A DNA stretch of 64,000 nucleotides from Propionibacteriaceae bacterium (GTDB lineage Bacteria > Actinomycetota > Actinomycetes > Propionibacteriales > Propionibacteriaceae). The notes beneath the pieces were generated by a model. It worked only from the letters and a program-made list of their open reading frames with translations. It did not search any database and was not told where the DNA came from. The translations under genes were made by a program, and so were the position numbers. Positions 1 to 9,310 of this stretch are shown here, one piece after another. The number at the start of each line of letters is the position of its first letter. Position 1 is the stretch's first letter. The stretch covers positions 1 through 64,000 of the forward strand of contig JAITVK010000002.1 of the NCBI GenBank assembly GCA_031285845.1, written 5' to 3'.

Positions 1-320
<320 letters not shown>

Positions 321-494
321 TCAGTTGAGATAGCCGCTGAGGTCAGCGCGACCGGGGTTCAGGCGCGTGCAGTCGCACGGCGGACAACACCGCGGCAACA
401 ATAGCTATCGTCGCGTCAACGTGATTCATTGTCGGTCAACGCTAGGGTCAACAGTCGTGAGAAAGAGTGAAGGTCCAGTCCCCAAGGAGGCCTC

Positions 495-1181
495 ATGTCT
501 ATCGCTGCTGTCGCGGTCCGCGACTATCGGTCGTACGATTTCCCGTCATTGCCCACCAGCGCTCGGATCTCGCGCGAGTTGTCCATACTGCTGACCAGTG
601 ATTGGGACGCGTGTCAGAACGAGTACGCGGACTGGCTCGACGCCCCGACGACGTTGGGTGAGCTTCTCGCGGCCGTGTGGGCGGATCCAGATTCAGTGTT
701 GTGTGAGCTTGTCGCCGCCTGTCAGCGAGGTTTTGTGCAGGCCGGTCGGGTGATCGTTCAGGCGCTACTACCGAAGATGATGGTTCAGGGGCGGTCGTTT
801 CCGTATCCATCGCTGGAGTTGCTGCTAGCGGCGATGTGGATTCGGATCGCTCAGTATCCGCTGATGCGGCGGCCGCGTTCGGTGGCGGCGAATTTGACCA
901 TGGATGCGAAGAAGGACGTCCTGGCCGAGAGTCGGATCGTACAGTTGACGCAGGTGAGGGTGGTCGAGTCCGGGCCAACGGCCCGTTCGGTGCTTCATAC
1001 GGCTCGTCTGCTGGGTTTGGCGTCGCCCGAGTCGTTGGACATCGTCGAGTTGGTGTATCTCCAGGGGTGGTCGCCCCGCGAAGTCGCTTCGACTCTGTCG
1101 ATGACTCCGGATGCGGTTCGGCGGCGCTGTTCCGACACGATCCGTCGGTTGAGGCGGAATCGCGACCTGCTGCTGGACTGA
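495..1181 (+). CDS. Sigma-70 region 4-like helix-turn-helix protein
   Basis: A 228-aa protein. The C-terminal ~60 residues (about 165-225) look like a sigma-70 region 4 helix-turn-helix: SPESLDIVELVYLQGWSPRE, then VASTLSMTPDAVRRR and a basic end (IRRLRRNRD). The N-terminal 160 residues show no clear sigma region 2, so this is either a very divergent ECF-type factor or a regulator that borrowed region 4. The start is well supported: AAGGAGG lies 5 nt before the ATG. It stands alone on the plus strand, convergent with the LysM-protein operon. Confidence 0.75.
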   Translation: MSIAAVAVRDYRSYDFPSLPTSARISRELSILLTSDWDACQNEYADWLDAPTTLGELLAAVWADPDSVLCELVAACQRGFVQAGRVIVQALLPKMMVQGRSFPYPSLELLLAAMWIRIAQYPLMRRPRSVAANLTMDAKKDVLAESRIVQLTQVRVVESGPTARSVLHTARLLGLASPESLDIVELVYLQGWSPREVASTLSMTPDAVRRRCSDTIRRLRRNRDLLLD

Positions 1182-1325
1182 ACCGCCTCGGCTGGGCGAC
1201 TGTGTCAGCCCCGCAATGGTCCACTCTCGATCGCGGGACGGTTCGGGTAGTGCGGGGATTGTCTTATCGGATCGACGGGCCTGACCGGTCCGACTGACTC
1301 TCGTTCGGGGTTGGTGTCGCGTGAC

Positions 1326-1706
1326 CTAGGCAACTGCGCTAGCGAGGGCTCGGTCGAGGAAGTCGCGCAGGTCGCCTGTCTCTCCATCTTTGCCACCTCG
1401 TCCGACGACGAGTGGGGCTGGGGTGGGTTGCAGACGCACTCCGCGCAGACGAGCCATGAATCCTCCCGGAACGGTCAGTTGATAGTACTGACCGTCGACC
1501 CCGATGGCGACCGAGTGGTCATTGCGCAGGTACCACCCTCTCACGTCTGTTTTCACCAGATGACCCTCGAGGGTGCGTGCTTGCAGGTTGACACTGGGTA
1601 GGTTGATGGCCTGGGCCTGTTCGAGGAAGGCGTCGATCAGAAGCTGGGCTCGCTGTGACTCCAGTTGGGCCGACGACGCCAGCAACTCAGCTCGCAGGCG
1701 GGCCAC
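1326..1706 (-). CDS. Hypothetical protein downstream of the LysM/BTAD protein
   Basis: A 126-aa soluble protein of unknown function, with an N-terminal amphipathic helix (LRAELLASSAQLESQRAQLL) and a middle part likely to form beta strands (VRGWYLRNDHSVAIGVDGQY). It lies directly downstream of the LysM/BTAD gene. The GTG at 1706 has no Shine-Dalgarno. In the same frame 14 codons upstream, an ATT at 1746-1748 sits 6 nt after AAAGGAG, which overlaps the TAA of the preceding gene; translation may start there. No domain recognised. Confidence 0.6.
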   Translation of the reverse strand: MARLRAELLASSAQLESQRAQLLIDAFLEQAQAINLPSVNLQARTLEGHLVKTDVRGWYLRNDHSVAIGVDGQYYQLTVPGGFMARLRGVRLQPTPAPLVVGRGGKDGETGDLRDFLDRALASAVA

Positions 1707-1759
1707 CCTGGCGTGATCGTCTTCGTCCGCCGATCGGTTGTCGGGAATCGCAGTCTCCT

Positions 1760-4700
1760 TTATGACGGTTGTTCACTCACTGTATCGGGTTCGTCAGCCT
1801 CGGTCGAGCCTCGCACCGGTGCTGTGCCGGTAGGCGAGCCGAAGCTCGGCAGCCGAGTCACTGGCCGTTCGATGACGTCCTGCAACAAGGTGACCGTGTC
1901 AGGCAACAGGTCGATGCCGAGGTTGCGCGCGTTGCGAGTGATCCAGGACACCAGACGCTCGACTTCTGTTCGATTGCCTGCCCGGTGTTCGGTGGTCAGA
2001 CGCGCGCAGAGCAACATCTCGTCTTCCGGGGCAGCGACCAACGCCCGACTGGCCGCCCAGCGTGCGCCATCGATGTCGTTGTCGGCCAGGCAGCGGCGGG
2101 TGGCCACCACGCCGATGTCGCGGATGACACAGACCATGTCGATTCGGGCCTCCTCGATCCAATGCCACTGCCCGGGTGCGGCATCGGCCAGCGGAGCGCC
2201 ACGGACCAGTGCCAGGGCTTGGATGAGCGCAGCCGTGTCTGTGTTCTCAATGCCGGAGCCGATGAGCAGGCGCAGACGCTGCCAATCGGAGGTCACCGCT
2301 GGGTCGAGCCAAATCCGTCCGGAGTACGCCTCGGGCAGATAGGCCTTGCCTTCGGCGTCGGTTCCGAGCCAGGTCCGCAACCGACTCATGTTCGATCGGC
2401 GGGTGCCTTCCGCGATGAGCAGACCGGCGGACATCGCCATCGCAGTGGTTCCCGGGTGCTCCAGCAGCCAGCCGCAGTACTCCATGCATGATCGTTCGGC
2501 TCGTGCTGGTGGAGTGCCTTGGGTCCCGACTAGCTGGATCGGGCCGAGCAACATGAGGGTCGGGTGGCTGAAGGTCGTTCCCAGGCTCTGGTGGGTTCCG
2601 GGGCTCTCGGAGATCATGATCGACATGGGAGGGTCACTTTCGATGCTGCGGGCGGGTGGGGTGGCGGGTTCTTCATCCGGTGGTGGAGATGAGGTCGGGG
2701 CAGGGGTGTCGGGGGTCATGAGCGACGAGTCCGGCGTGGGACCGCTTGAGCTCGGATCGAGCGTCGTCGCGTCTAGCTCGTCTTCTCCGGGCAATGGTGG
2801 GAGCGGGTCGAGCGCCGTCGGTTCCACCGCGTCCGGCGACCACCAGGCCGACGTGGTGGTCGTACTGGCTGTGGTGCGAAGCAGGTCGCTCAGCGGCGCG
2901 CTGGTTTCGAGTCTCAGAGGGTGGATGCGTTCTTCGGGCGGGTGAAGCATCGCCCAATGGGCCGATTCGACACCCAGCCGGGCGACGACCATCTCATCGG
3001 CCAGACTGGCATCGGCCAAGGCCATGGTGGCGACGGCCCCCACTCCAACCTCAGCTTCGTCGAGGCGCTCTGACAACTCGCAGAATTCGGCTTCGCTCAG
3101 AGGATCGACGAAACAGAAGACCACAGGGCGCCAGGCTGATCCCAACTCGGAATCGTCGGACAGGTCGCTCCAGGTACGCCCGGCCAGCCCGGCTTGACGC
3201 TCAGCGATAAGCTCCGACAGAGTTCGTACCGCCTCGTTGAAGCTGGGGTGGATCGTGATCGAGTCGAACGTGGCGAACAACTCATCGGTGGTGACCAGAT
3301 GTACGACGAGGACATCGCGCCAACTCTCCACCGCAAGGTTCATGGCGATGCCGCAGGCCACCGGTGTGATCTCGCCAGTTGTCGGACCGCTCACGAGGAA
3401 CGGCATCCCACCGCTGACATCGACGTAGACCGCGTCTCGCTGCTCGTCTTGACCGATACAGACGGGAATCCCCGAGGTCGGGTACGACAAAATGGTCTCC
3501 ACACTCATGCTTGTCGAACCAGCAGGCGTACTTTCTGTCCATTGGATCAAGCCCGTCTCCACTGAAGATGATGGTGACTGCGCGGTCAGGCTCAGTCGGC
3601 TGATGCCTGTGACCGGGGCGTCACCGATGGTGCTCAAAACCGCTTCGAGCCGACGTGCGGATTCGCTGGGTTGAGGAAGCCGTCGGCCTAGCGGGCGAGT
3701 CCGAAGTTGATCCAGGCGTCGGCGGCGCAGCAGGACGACCAATCCTCCGGCGAGCAGGGCGCTGGCCCCAGCCCAGGTCACGGGTGATCCTGGGAAGCTG
3801 TGCGGCAGTACGGGCGTGTCCTGGGAGGAACCCAGGCCGGGGATGGTGCTGGGCGCTGGTCCCATCGCGCCGCCGGGGCCGGTTGGCTCGGTGTCAGCGC
3901 CCTGGTTTGCCGATGGTGAAGTAGGTTGACCGGCCGCCAAGCCAGGCGAGATCTGGCTGACGGGTCCCGAGTGGTTGTCCGGTGTGGCGGCTGGCTGCCC
4001 TGGGTTGCTGGCGCTCGGGTTGATTTCAGGGGTACTGACGTACCCCGGCGGAACCGACGTCGACGACGGGTCAGTGTTGGAATCCCCCGACTGAACTGAC
4101 GGTGGCGCAGGTGTGGCATCGACGTGGCCGGGTGGTGACAGCGTCGAGGTCGAACTGGCCTGAACCTCCCCGGTCGGAGCTGGGGTAGGCGTCGCAGGCC
4201 CCGTGTCGACGTAACCAGGTGGGACGGATGTCGACGGGGTAGACGTTGACGATACGGGCGCTGGCAGGACTGCCCCAGACCTGGAGCCCACGCGGTCAGG
4301 CGAGGCCCCCACCGTGTCTTCTTCCATGAGCGGGCTTTCGCTGGTGTCCGCCGGGCCGGGTACGGCCGCCGTCGTGTCGACCTCAGTGGACCCCGCAGCT
4401 TCTGTCTCCGCATCATCGGTCGAATCATCCGAGTCGCCCGCTTCGGAGTCGGACACAGGCTGATCAGGGTGATCCTCGCAGGGCAAGATCAGTTCCCACC
4501 CGGGCTGGATGACATCCGGGTCCGCCAAAAGTGCCGGGTTCGCGTCGACGATGTCGGTCCATCGGCCAGAGTCCGACAGATGTTCCTCGGCGATGTCCGA
4601 CAGTGTGTCACCGGGGGCAATAACGACTGTCTGTTCCGGGGCACAGTTCGACTCCGATTCAGGCGATCCCGCGAGTTTGACCTCGGGCGACGGAATCTGC

Positions 4701-5470
4701 AGCGTCCAGCCCGCGCGCAACATGTCAGCGGTGTCGGTGAGAACATCCGGATTGGCTTGGGCGATGCGCCACCACTGCTCACCATCGCCGTACGCTTGCT
4801 CGGCGATCGACCAGAGTGAGTCGCCCGGTGTGACGATGTGTTTCGTGGGCGTCGGCGATCCGCTCGTGTTCGGTGAGTTGGGCATGATCGGGTCCGGGGC
4901 GAGGTCCCCGCCGACGGACGTCCCATCGAGATTGAACTCCACGACCTCGGCTGGACCGCGATCAGGCGAGTTGACGAGATTCCCGCCACCATCGAGCGTG
5001 GGGGACACCTGACCAGTGTCGAGGGTGGCTGTGTGCGCAGGTGATTCCGCGACTGGCGCCCCGAGCGAAGCGTTGCTGGTTCCCAAAACGCTCAGTGCGA
5101 ACACAGCCGACACGAGCGGTCGGATCAGGCCTCTGGGCAGCCGAAGGAAGTCAGAGGGAGCTTTGCGTCGGCCGCTCGATCGGCGTTGCCGGATGGCGAA
5201 TGCGATCTCGAGGATCACACTCCACACCAGCACGCACCACGCCACCGCGCCGATGACAGTCAGGATCCCCAAGACTAGGTGACCGTCATCAGGGATCAGC
5301 AGAATCGACGGGTTGAGGACGACCTCGCGCAGGCGATCCCATTCTCCCCATTCGACCAGAAGCCACGGCACACCGAACAGCATGATGACAAGTGTCAATG
5401 ATGCGGCGACAGAGCGTACTTTCGTCATCATTCCTTCCTGTGACTTGTGATGTCGGCCTGGTGCGTCCAT
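1760..5470 (-). CDS. Large membrane protein with two LysM domains and a C-terminal BTAD-like domain
   Basis: About 1236 aa from the ATG at 5470, chosen because AAAGGAG precedes it by 4 nt; a second ATG pair at 5431/5428 also has an AGGAAGG. In order: three hydrophobic segments in the first ~140 residues; LysM 1 (~210-262, TPGDSLWSIAEQAYGDG) and LysM 2 (~280-330, APGDTLSDIAEEHLSDS); a Pro/Ser/Thr-rich linker of ~230 residues; another membrane segment (~VTWAGASALLAGGLVVLL) followed by RRRR; and a cytosolic half ending in a BTAD/TPR-like region (WLDPAVTSDWQRLRLLI, LADNDIDGARWAASRALVAAPEDEML). LysM binds peptidoglycan or other GlcNAc polymers; BTAD is usual in SARP and AfsR regulators. It may couple a wall signal to the cytosol, which is inference. 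Confidence 0.85.
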   Translation of the reverse strand: MDAPGRHHKSQEGMMTKVRSVAASLTLVIMLFGVPWLLVEWGEWDRLREVVLNPSILLIPDDGHLVLGILTVIGAVAWCVLVWSVILEIAFAIRQRRSSGRRKAPSDFLRLPRGLIRPLVSAVFALSVLGTSNASLGAPVAESPAHTATLDTGQVSPTLDGGGNLVNSPDRGPAEVVEFNLDGTSVGGDLAPDPIMPNSPNTSGSPTPTKHIVTPGDSLWSIAEQAYGDGEQWWRIAQANPDVLTDTADMLRAGWTLQIPSPEVKLAGSPESESNCAPEQTVVIAPGDTLSDIAEEHLSDSGRWTDIVDANPALLADPDVIQPGWELILPCEDHPDQPVSDSEAGDSDDSTDDAETEAAGSTEVDTTAAVPGPADTSESPLMEEDTVGASPDRVGSRSGAVLPAPVSSTSTPSTSVPPGYVDTGPATPTPAPTGEVQASSTSTLSPPGHVDATPAPPSVQSGDSNTDPSSTSVPPGYVSTPEINPSASNPGQPAATPDNHSGPVSQISPGLAAGQPTSPSANQGADTEPTGPGGAMGPAPSTIPGLGSSQDTPVLPHSFPGSPVTWAGASALLAGGLVVLLRRRRLDQLRTRPLGRRLPQPSESARRLEAVLSTIGDAPVTGISRLSLTAQSPSSSVETGLIQWTESTPAGSTSMSVETILSYPTSGIPVCIGQDEQRDAVYVDVSGGMPFLVSGPTTGEITPVACGIAMNLAVESWRDVLVVHLVTTDELFATFDSITIHPSFNEAVRTLSELIAERQAGLAGRTWSDLSDDSELGSAWRPVVFCFVDPLSEAEFCELSERLDEAEVGVGAVATMALADASLADEMVVARLGVESAHWAMLHPPEERIHPLRLETSAPLSDLLRTTASTTTTSAWWSPDAVEPTALDPLPPLPGEDELDATTLDPSSSGPTPDSSLMTPDTPAPTSSPPPDEEPATPPARSIESDPPMSIMISESPGTHQSLGTTFSHPTLMLLGPIQLVGTQGTPPARAERSCMEYCGWLLEHPGTTAMAMSAGLLIAEGTRRSNMSRLRTWLGTDAEGKAYLPEAYSGRIWLDPAVTSDWQRLRLLIGSGIENTDTAALIQALALVRGAPLADAAPGQWHWIEEARIDMVCVIRDIGVVATRRCLADNDIDGARWAASRALVAAPEDEMLLCARLTTEHRAGNRTEVERLVSWITRNARNLGIDLLPDTVTLLQDVIERPVTRLPSFGSPTGTAPVRGSTEADEPDTVSEQPS

Positions 5471-5523
5471 GGCTCTCCTTTCCCTCTCTTCCACTGTGCG
5501 AGGTTTCGGGAACCTTTGGCGAG

Positions 5524-5628
5524 TTATCCACAAGATATTCTGTCTCAGCTTTGTTGTCCACAGGAAATGATCTGTGTCGCAATTCTGGACGCGTGGCGAC
5601 CATGGTGGTGGGTATGGAATTGTTCACA
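5524..5628. promoter_or_regulatory. Cluster of three DnaA-box-like sequences upstream of trxB
   Basis: The 334-bp gap between the divergent LysM gene and trxB contains TTATCCACA (5524-5532), TTGTCCACA (5554-5562) and TTGTTCACA (5620-5628), all in the same orientation. The first fits the general box TTATNCACA and the second is the form favoured in high-GC actinobacteria. Short AT-rich stretches (AGATATTC, ACAATATTC) lie between and after them. The rest of the gap probably holds the trxB promoter. I see no dnaA or dnaN nearby, so this is not shown to be oriC. Confidence 0.6.
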
Positions 5629-5804
5629 ATATTCTTGGGGGCCAGCGCGGTCACCAGAAGGCTCGCATCCGGTGCGCGGGTGTGTTATCAGTACGCCCGA
5701 TGCTCATCCGTGGGAAGATGGAGAGGTTCGTCGGTGTTCTTTGGAAGGTCACCTCCGACGAGTCGCGCCGCGGATACTGGCCGAGGCTGTGAAAGGAAGT
5801 CAGA

Positions 5805-6755
5805 ATGTCCGAAACCCCCTTTGTCACCGAGTCGTACGATCTCATCATCGTCGGTTCGGGTCCCGCCGGTCTGACGGCAGCGATCTACGCCGGGAGGGCT
5901 GGCCTTCGCACACTGGTGTTGACCGGTGTCCTGTCGGCTGGCGGCGCGCTGATGACCACCACCGAAGTGGAGAACTTCCCGGGCTTTCCCGAGGGAATTC
6001 AGGGTCCGGATCTGATGGACAGGATGCGCGCCCAAGCGGAGAAGTTCGGCGCGACCCTTGTGTCGGAGGATGCCGTGTTCATGGAGCTCACCTCCGCGAC
6101 GAAGACGGTGTTGGACACCGCTGACGCCCGCCACAGCGCGCGCGCTGTCATCTTGGCGATGGGGTCTGACTATCGTCGGCTTGGGATCGTCGACGAGACT
6201 CGGCTGTCGGGCCACGGAGTGTCGTGGTGCGCGACCTGCGACGGGTTCTTCTTCCGTGACAAGGACATCGCCGTGGTCGGTGGCGGCGATTCAGCGATGG
6301 AGGAAGCCACGTTCTTGACGCGGTTCGCTCGCTCGGTCACCATCATTCATCGCCGCGACGAGTTGCGCGCGTCAGCGATCATGCAGCAGCGAGCCCGGTC
6401 GAATCCCAAGATTCGCTTCGAGTGGAACGCGGAAGTCGTCGGAATCGAGGGCGACACTGCAGTCACCGGCGTCAAGCTGCGTGACACGGTCTCGGGTCAG
6501 GAGCGCGGACTGGATGTCGATGGTGTCTTCATCGCCATCGGCCACGAGCCGCGCAATGATCTGGTGACTGGCCAGGTCGAGCTCGGGCCGACCGGCTACG
6601 TGGTGGTCGATCATCCGAGCACCGTCACCAGCGTGGAAGGCGTGTTCGCCTGTGGCGATCTCGTAGACAACGTCTATCGCCAGGCGGTGACTGCGGCGGC
6701 GTCGGGCTGCCGGGCCGTGTTGGACGTCCAGGACTTCCTAGCCGAGGCTGCCTGA
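5805..6755 (+). CDS. trxB: Thioredoxin reductase
   Basis: A 316-aa NADPH- and FAD-dependent thioredoxin reductase of the low-molecular-weight type. FAD motif GSGPAG near residue 17, redox pair CATC within [11 protein letters not shown] (~145), NADPH motif GGGDSA (~165) and the C-terminal FAD signature VFACGDLVD. It passes electrons from NADPH to thioredoxin in the cytosol; the next gene is thioredoxin. Start: GAAAGGAAG lies 5-8 nt before the ATG. Length is normal for the family. Confidence 0.97.
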   Translation: MSETPFVTESYDLIIVGSGPAGLTAAIYAGRAGLRTLVLTGVLSAGGALMTTTEVENFPGFPEGIQGPDLMDRMRAQAEKFGATLVSEDAVFMELTSATKTVLDTADARHSARAVILAMGSDYRRLGIVDETRLSGHGVSWCATCDGFFFRDKDIAVVGGGDSAMEEATFLTRFARSVTIIHRRDELRASAIMQQRARSNPKIRFEWNAEVVGIEGDTAVTGVKLRDTVSGQERGLDVDGVFIAIGHEPRNDLVTGQVELGPTGYVVVDHPSTVTSVEGVFACGDLVDNVYRQAVTAAASGCRAVLDVQDFLAEAA

Positions 6756-6803
6756 TCCAGACGCATCGAAGGTCGCAGGCGCGGTCGAGGCTGTCTGCTT
6801 TGG

Positions 6804-6829
6804 GACGCCGGTCCTGTCAAGACGGCGTC
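6804..6829 (+). terminator. Stem-loop between trxB and trxA
   Basis: GACGCCG and CGGCGTC form a perfect 7-bp stem with a 12-nt loop in the 173-bp trxB-trxA gap. No T-run follows, so it is a weak terminator or processing hairpin at best. Confidence 0.35.
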
Positions 6830-6928
6830 GAGGCCAGATCAGGGGTACGATGTGACGCCGATTCGCTCGTGGTGTCAGGCCGCGACGAGTGAGTTTCGTA
6901 CGAACGAGATGAGAAAAGAGGAGAAGTA

Positions 6929-7252
6929 ATGTCGAATCTCAAGCCAGTCACTGACGCGACTTTTGCCGCCGAGGTCCTCGCCGGGGAACTGCCGGTGTTG
7001 GTGGACTACTGGGCGGATTGGTGTGCGCCCTGCCGTCAGTTGGCTCCCGTGCTGGACGAACTGGCCCGTCAGTTCGAGGGTCAGGTCAAGTTCGTCTCGG
7101 TCGACACGAACGAGAACACGGCTGTCGCGGCCGCCCAAGACGTCCGGACGTTGCCGACGGTCCAACTGTTCGTCAGAGGTCAGTTGGTGGACGCGTTGGT
7201 CGGATCGGTGACGAAGATGAAGCTTCGTCAGAGTCTGGAGAACCTCGTCTGA
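6929..7252 (+). CDS. trxA: Thioredoxin
   Basis: A 107-aa thioredoxin with active site WCAPC (DYWADWCAPCRQLAPVLDEL) and the cis-proline region RTLPTVQLF. It reduces disulfides of client proteins and is itself reduced by TrxB encoded upstream. GAGGAG lies 6 nt before the ATG. The gap after trxB is 173 bp and contains a hairpin, so trxA may have its own promoter. Confidence 0.97.
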   Translation: MSNLKPVTDATFAAEVLAGELPVLVDYWADWCAPCRQLAPVLDELARQFEGQVKFVSVDTNENTAVAAAQDVRTLPTVQLFVRGQLVDALVGSVTKMKLRQSLENLV

Positions 7253-7259
7253 GGCTGCC

Positions 7260-7901
7260 TCAGTCAGGCGCGACTCGGGAGGTCGCCAGTCCGATCACGG
7301 GTCTGGGCGACCACTGCGCGACTCGATCACGATCTCGTCGTGCCACGGTGGTGTCGAAATCCATCCGATAGTGGTTGATCGGGTAGCGCATGGGTTGGAA
7401 TCCCATGGTGGTCAGCCAGCGCCGTGGTGGACTCAGCGTGGTGGCGAGACGGGAGTACGGCGCGGCACGCGCTTCGAGGCCACTGGCCAGCGGGCGCAGG
7501 CGTGCGACCAGGTCGGCGCACAGTTGCCGACTGAGCGTGAGCGACGATGAGGGGATGTAGACCAGGGCGAGTCCGGCCGTGGCGGCGTCAATGCCGCCGA
7601 GAGACAGGGGATGGCTTCGTGGCAAGCCATGAGAGGGTGCGATAAGGATGACAGCTGTCCATGAGGGTGCATCTGTGGCGGTCGACGTCGGTGTTTCGCG
7701 GCGTCGAGCCGCTGTTCCGGCGCGCGTTCCGACGCCACAGAATCCCCACGTGTCCATCGCCGTGTCGGCGACCAGCGCCCTGTCGTGTGGTGACATCGCC
7801 GCGACCTGGCCGAGCAGGGCGGCGGCCGTGATGGCGGTCACGGGCACGACTGGCTGGCTGCCCGGATTCGACAGTTTCGTTGTGACCACGATGCGTGCCA
7901 T
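7260..7901 (-). CDS. Conserved hypothetical protein
   Basis: A 213-aa protein from the ATG at 7901 (MARIVVTTKL); an upstream start at 7940 would overlap the divergent aminotransferase gene. It is rich in Ala, Ser and Thr, and ends with a more distinctive part (PRRWLTTMGFQPMRYPINHY, RMDFDTTVARRDRDRVAQWS). No motif lets me assign a function. It converges with trxA: only 7 bp separate the stops, and TGAGGCTGCCTCA there could form a small hairpin. Codon use matches its neighbours. Confidence 0.6.
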   Translation of the reverse strand: MARIVVTTKLSNPGSQPVVPVTAITAAALLGQVAAMSPHDRALVADTAMDTWGFCGVGTRAGTAARRRETPTSTATDAPSWTAVILIAPSHGLPRSHPLSLGGIDAATAGLALVYIPSSSLTLSRQLCADLVARLRPLASGLEARAAPYSRLATTLSPPRRWLTTMGFQPMRYPINHYRMDFDTTVARRDRDRVAQWSPRPVIGLATSRVAPD

Positions 7902-7938
7902 ACCAGCATCGTACGACGTGTTAAGGCAGAGTTGACCC

Positions 7939-9309
7939 ATGAGTGTTCCGGAAAAACGAGTGAAGACCCGGATTGACCCGTACGTCGACGCGTACGCTGG
8001 TCGGACTCAGGGGTTGAAGGCTTCGGCAGTACGGGCGCTGTTCGCCGTGGCGAATCGGCCCGAGGTGGTGTCGTTGGCAGGAGGAATGCCGAACATCTCC
8101 GATTTGCCGCTCGACGTCATCGGCGACGTGCTCGATGAGCTTGTGCGTTCCCGTGGGCCGCAGATCATGAATTACGGTTCAGCCCAGGGCGAGGAGCGGA
8201 TTCGGGAGCAGATTTGCGAAGTGATGAGTTTGGAAGGTGTCAACGCCTCGCCTGACGACATCATTGTCTCCTGTGGTTCACAGCAGGCTTTGGACCTTGT
8301 CACGAGGACATTCGTTGATCCTGGTGACGTGGTTTTGGCTGAAGCTCCCAGCTATGTGGGGGCCTTGGGGACGTTCGCGGCCTATCAAGCTCAGGTCGTC
8401 CAGGTGGCGATGGATGAGAACGGAATCCTACCCGAAGCTTTCCGCGCGGCCACGACTGCGGCCAGGGCGGCAGGTCGCAAGGTGAAGTTCCTCTACACCA
8501 TCCCGAACTTCAACAATCCGTCGGGGATCCTGATGTCCATCGAGCGTCGTCGTGAGTTGTTGGCCGCCGCGCGCGAACTGGATGTGCTGATCGTGGAGGA
8601 CAATCCGTACGGCTTGCTGGCCATCGACGTCCCGCCGCAACCGGCCATCCGGTCGATGGACGCCGAGCAGGTCATCTATCTCGGGTCGTTCTCGAAGACT
8701 TTCGCGCCCGGTTTCCGGGTCGGCTGGGCATTGGCGCCCTCGCCGGTGTTGAAGAAACTGGTCTTGGCGCAAGAGTCGGCGACGCTGTGCCCGCCCGTAT
8801 TCTCCCAATTCGCCGTCTCGGAGTATCTGAGCCACTGGGATTGGCGCGCTCAGATCGAAGACTTCCGTGCGATGTACACCCAGCGTCGTGACGCCATGTT
8901 GCGCGGACTGGAAGATCACATGCCCGCAGGGACCACATGGACTCATCCGGTGGGTGGATTCTTCGTCTGGGTCACTCTGCCCGAGGGCTTCGACGCGGAT
9001 CAGATGAGCGCTCGTGCCACCTCACACCGAGTGGCGTACGTTCCCGGTAGTGCCTTTTATGCTGACGGTCTCGGTTCTCGGAACATGCGTCTCAGCTACT
9101 GTTTCCCGACGCCAGAGCGCATTTATGAGGGGACCCGCCGTCTGGGCGAGACCTTGCGCGAAGAAATGGAGCTGCGCTCGACTTTCGGCTTCATGAGTTC
9201 CAGCACTGCGCGGCGACTGCCGTCGGGGGCACATCAAGACAAGTCACGTACGACATCACGATCAACGGGGAACCCACTAAACACATCACAACCCACAGGA
9301 GGTGACTGA
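7939..9309 (+). CDS. PLP-dependent aminotransferase, class I/II (2-aminoadipate transaminase-like)
   Basis: A 456-aa fold-type I aminotransferase. The internal-aldimine lysine is in GSFSKTFAPGFRVGW, the PLP-binding Asn/Tyr region in TIPNFNNPSG and VEDNPYG, and the C-terminal Arg region in RNMRLSYCF. It resembles LysN and the aminotransferase half of MocR proteins but lacks the GntR domain. About 50 C-terminal residues beyond the usual end (from ~405) are polar and probably disordered. The substrate is not evident; aromatic amino acids or 2-aminoadipate are typical. The next gene begins after one base, so the two are probably co-transcribed. Confidence 0.88.
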   Translation: MSVPEKRVKTRIDPYVDAYAGRTQGLKASAVRALFAVANRPEVVSLAGGMPNISDLPLDVIGDVLDELVRSRGPQIMNYGSAQGEERIREQICEVMSLEGVNASPDDIIVSCGSQQALDLVTRTFVDPGDVVLAEAPSYVGALGTFAAYQAQVVQVAMDENGILPEAFRAATTAARAAGRKVKFLYTIPNFNNPSGILMSIERRRELLAAARELDVLIVEDNPYGLLAIDVPPQPAIRSMDAEQVIYLGSFSKTFAPGFRVGWALAPSPVLKKLVLAQESATLCPPVFSQFAVSEYLSHWDWRAQIEDFRAMYTQRRDAMLRGLEDHMPAGTTWTHPVGGFFVWVTLPEGFDADQMSARATSHRVAYVPGSAFYADGLGSRNMRLSYCFPTPERIYEGTRRLGETLREEMELRSTFGFMSSSTARRLPSGAHQDKSRTTSRSTGNPLNTSQPTGGD

Positions 9310-9310
9310 G

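Noticed and set aside
499-1224. 241-aa minus-strand ORF opposite the sigma-like gene
   Set aside because: Arg/Pro/Ser-rich shadow of the plus-strand gene, with no ribosome site or domain.
5524-5628. Chromosome origin (oriC)
   Set aside because: Three boxes are too few and neither dnaA nor dnaN is adjacent; kept only as a DnaA-box cluster.
7250-7263. Terminator after trxA (TGAGGCTGCCTCA)
   Set aside because: The stem is only 5 bp with a 3-nt loop and no T-run; too weak to call.
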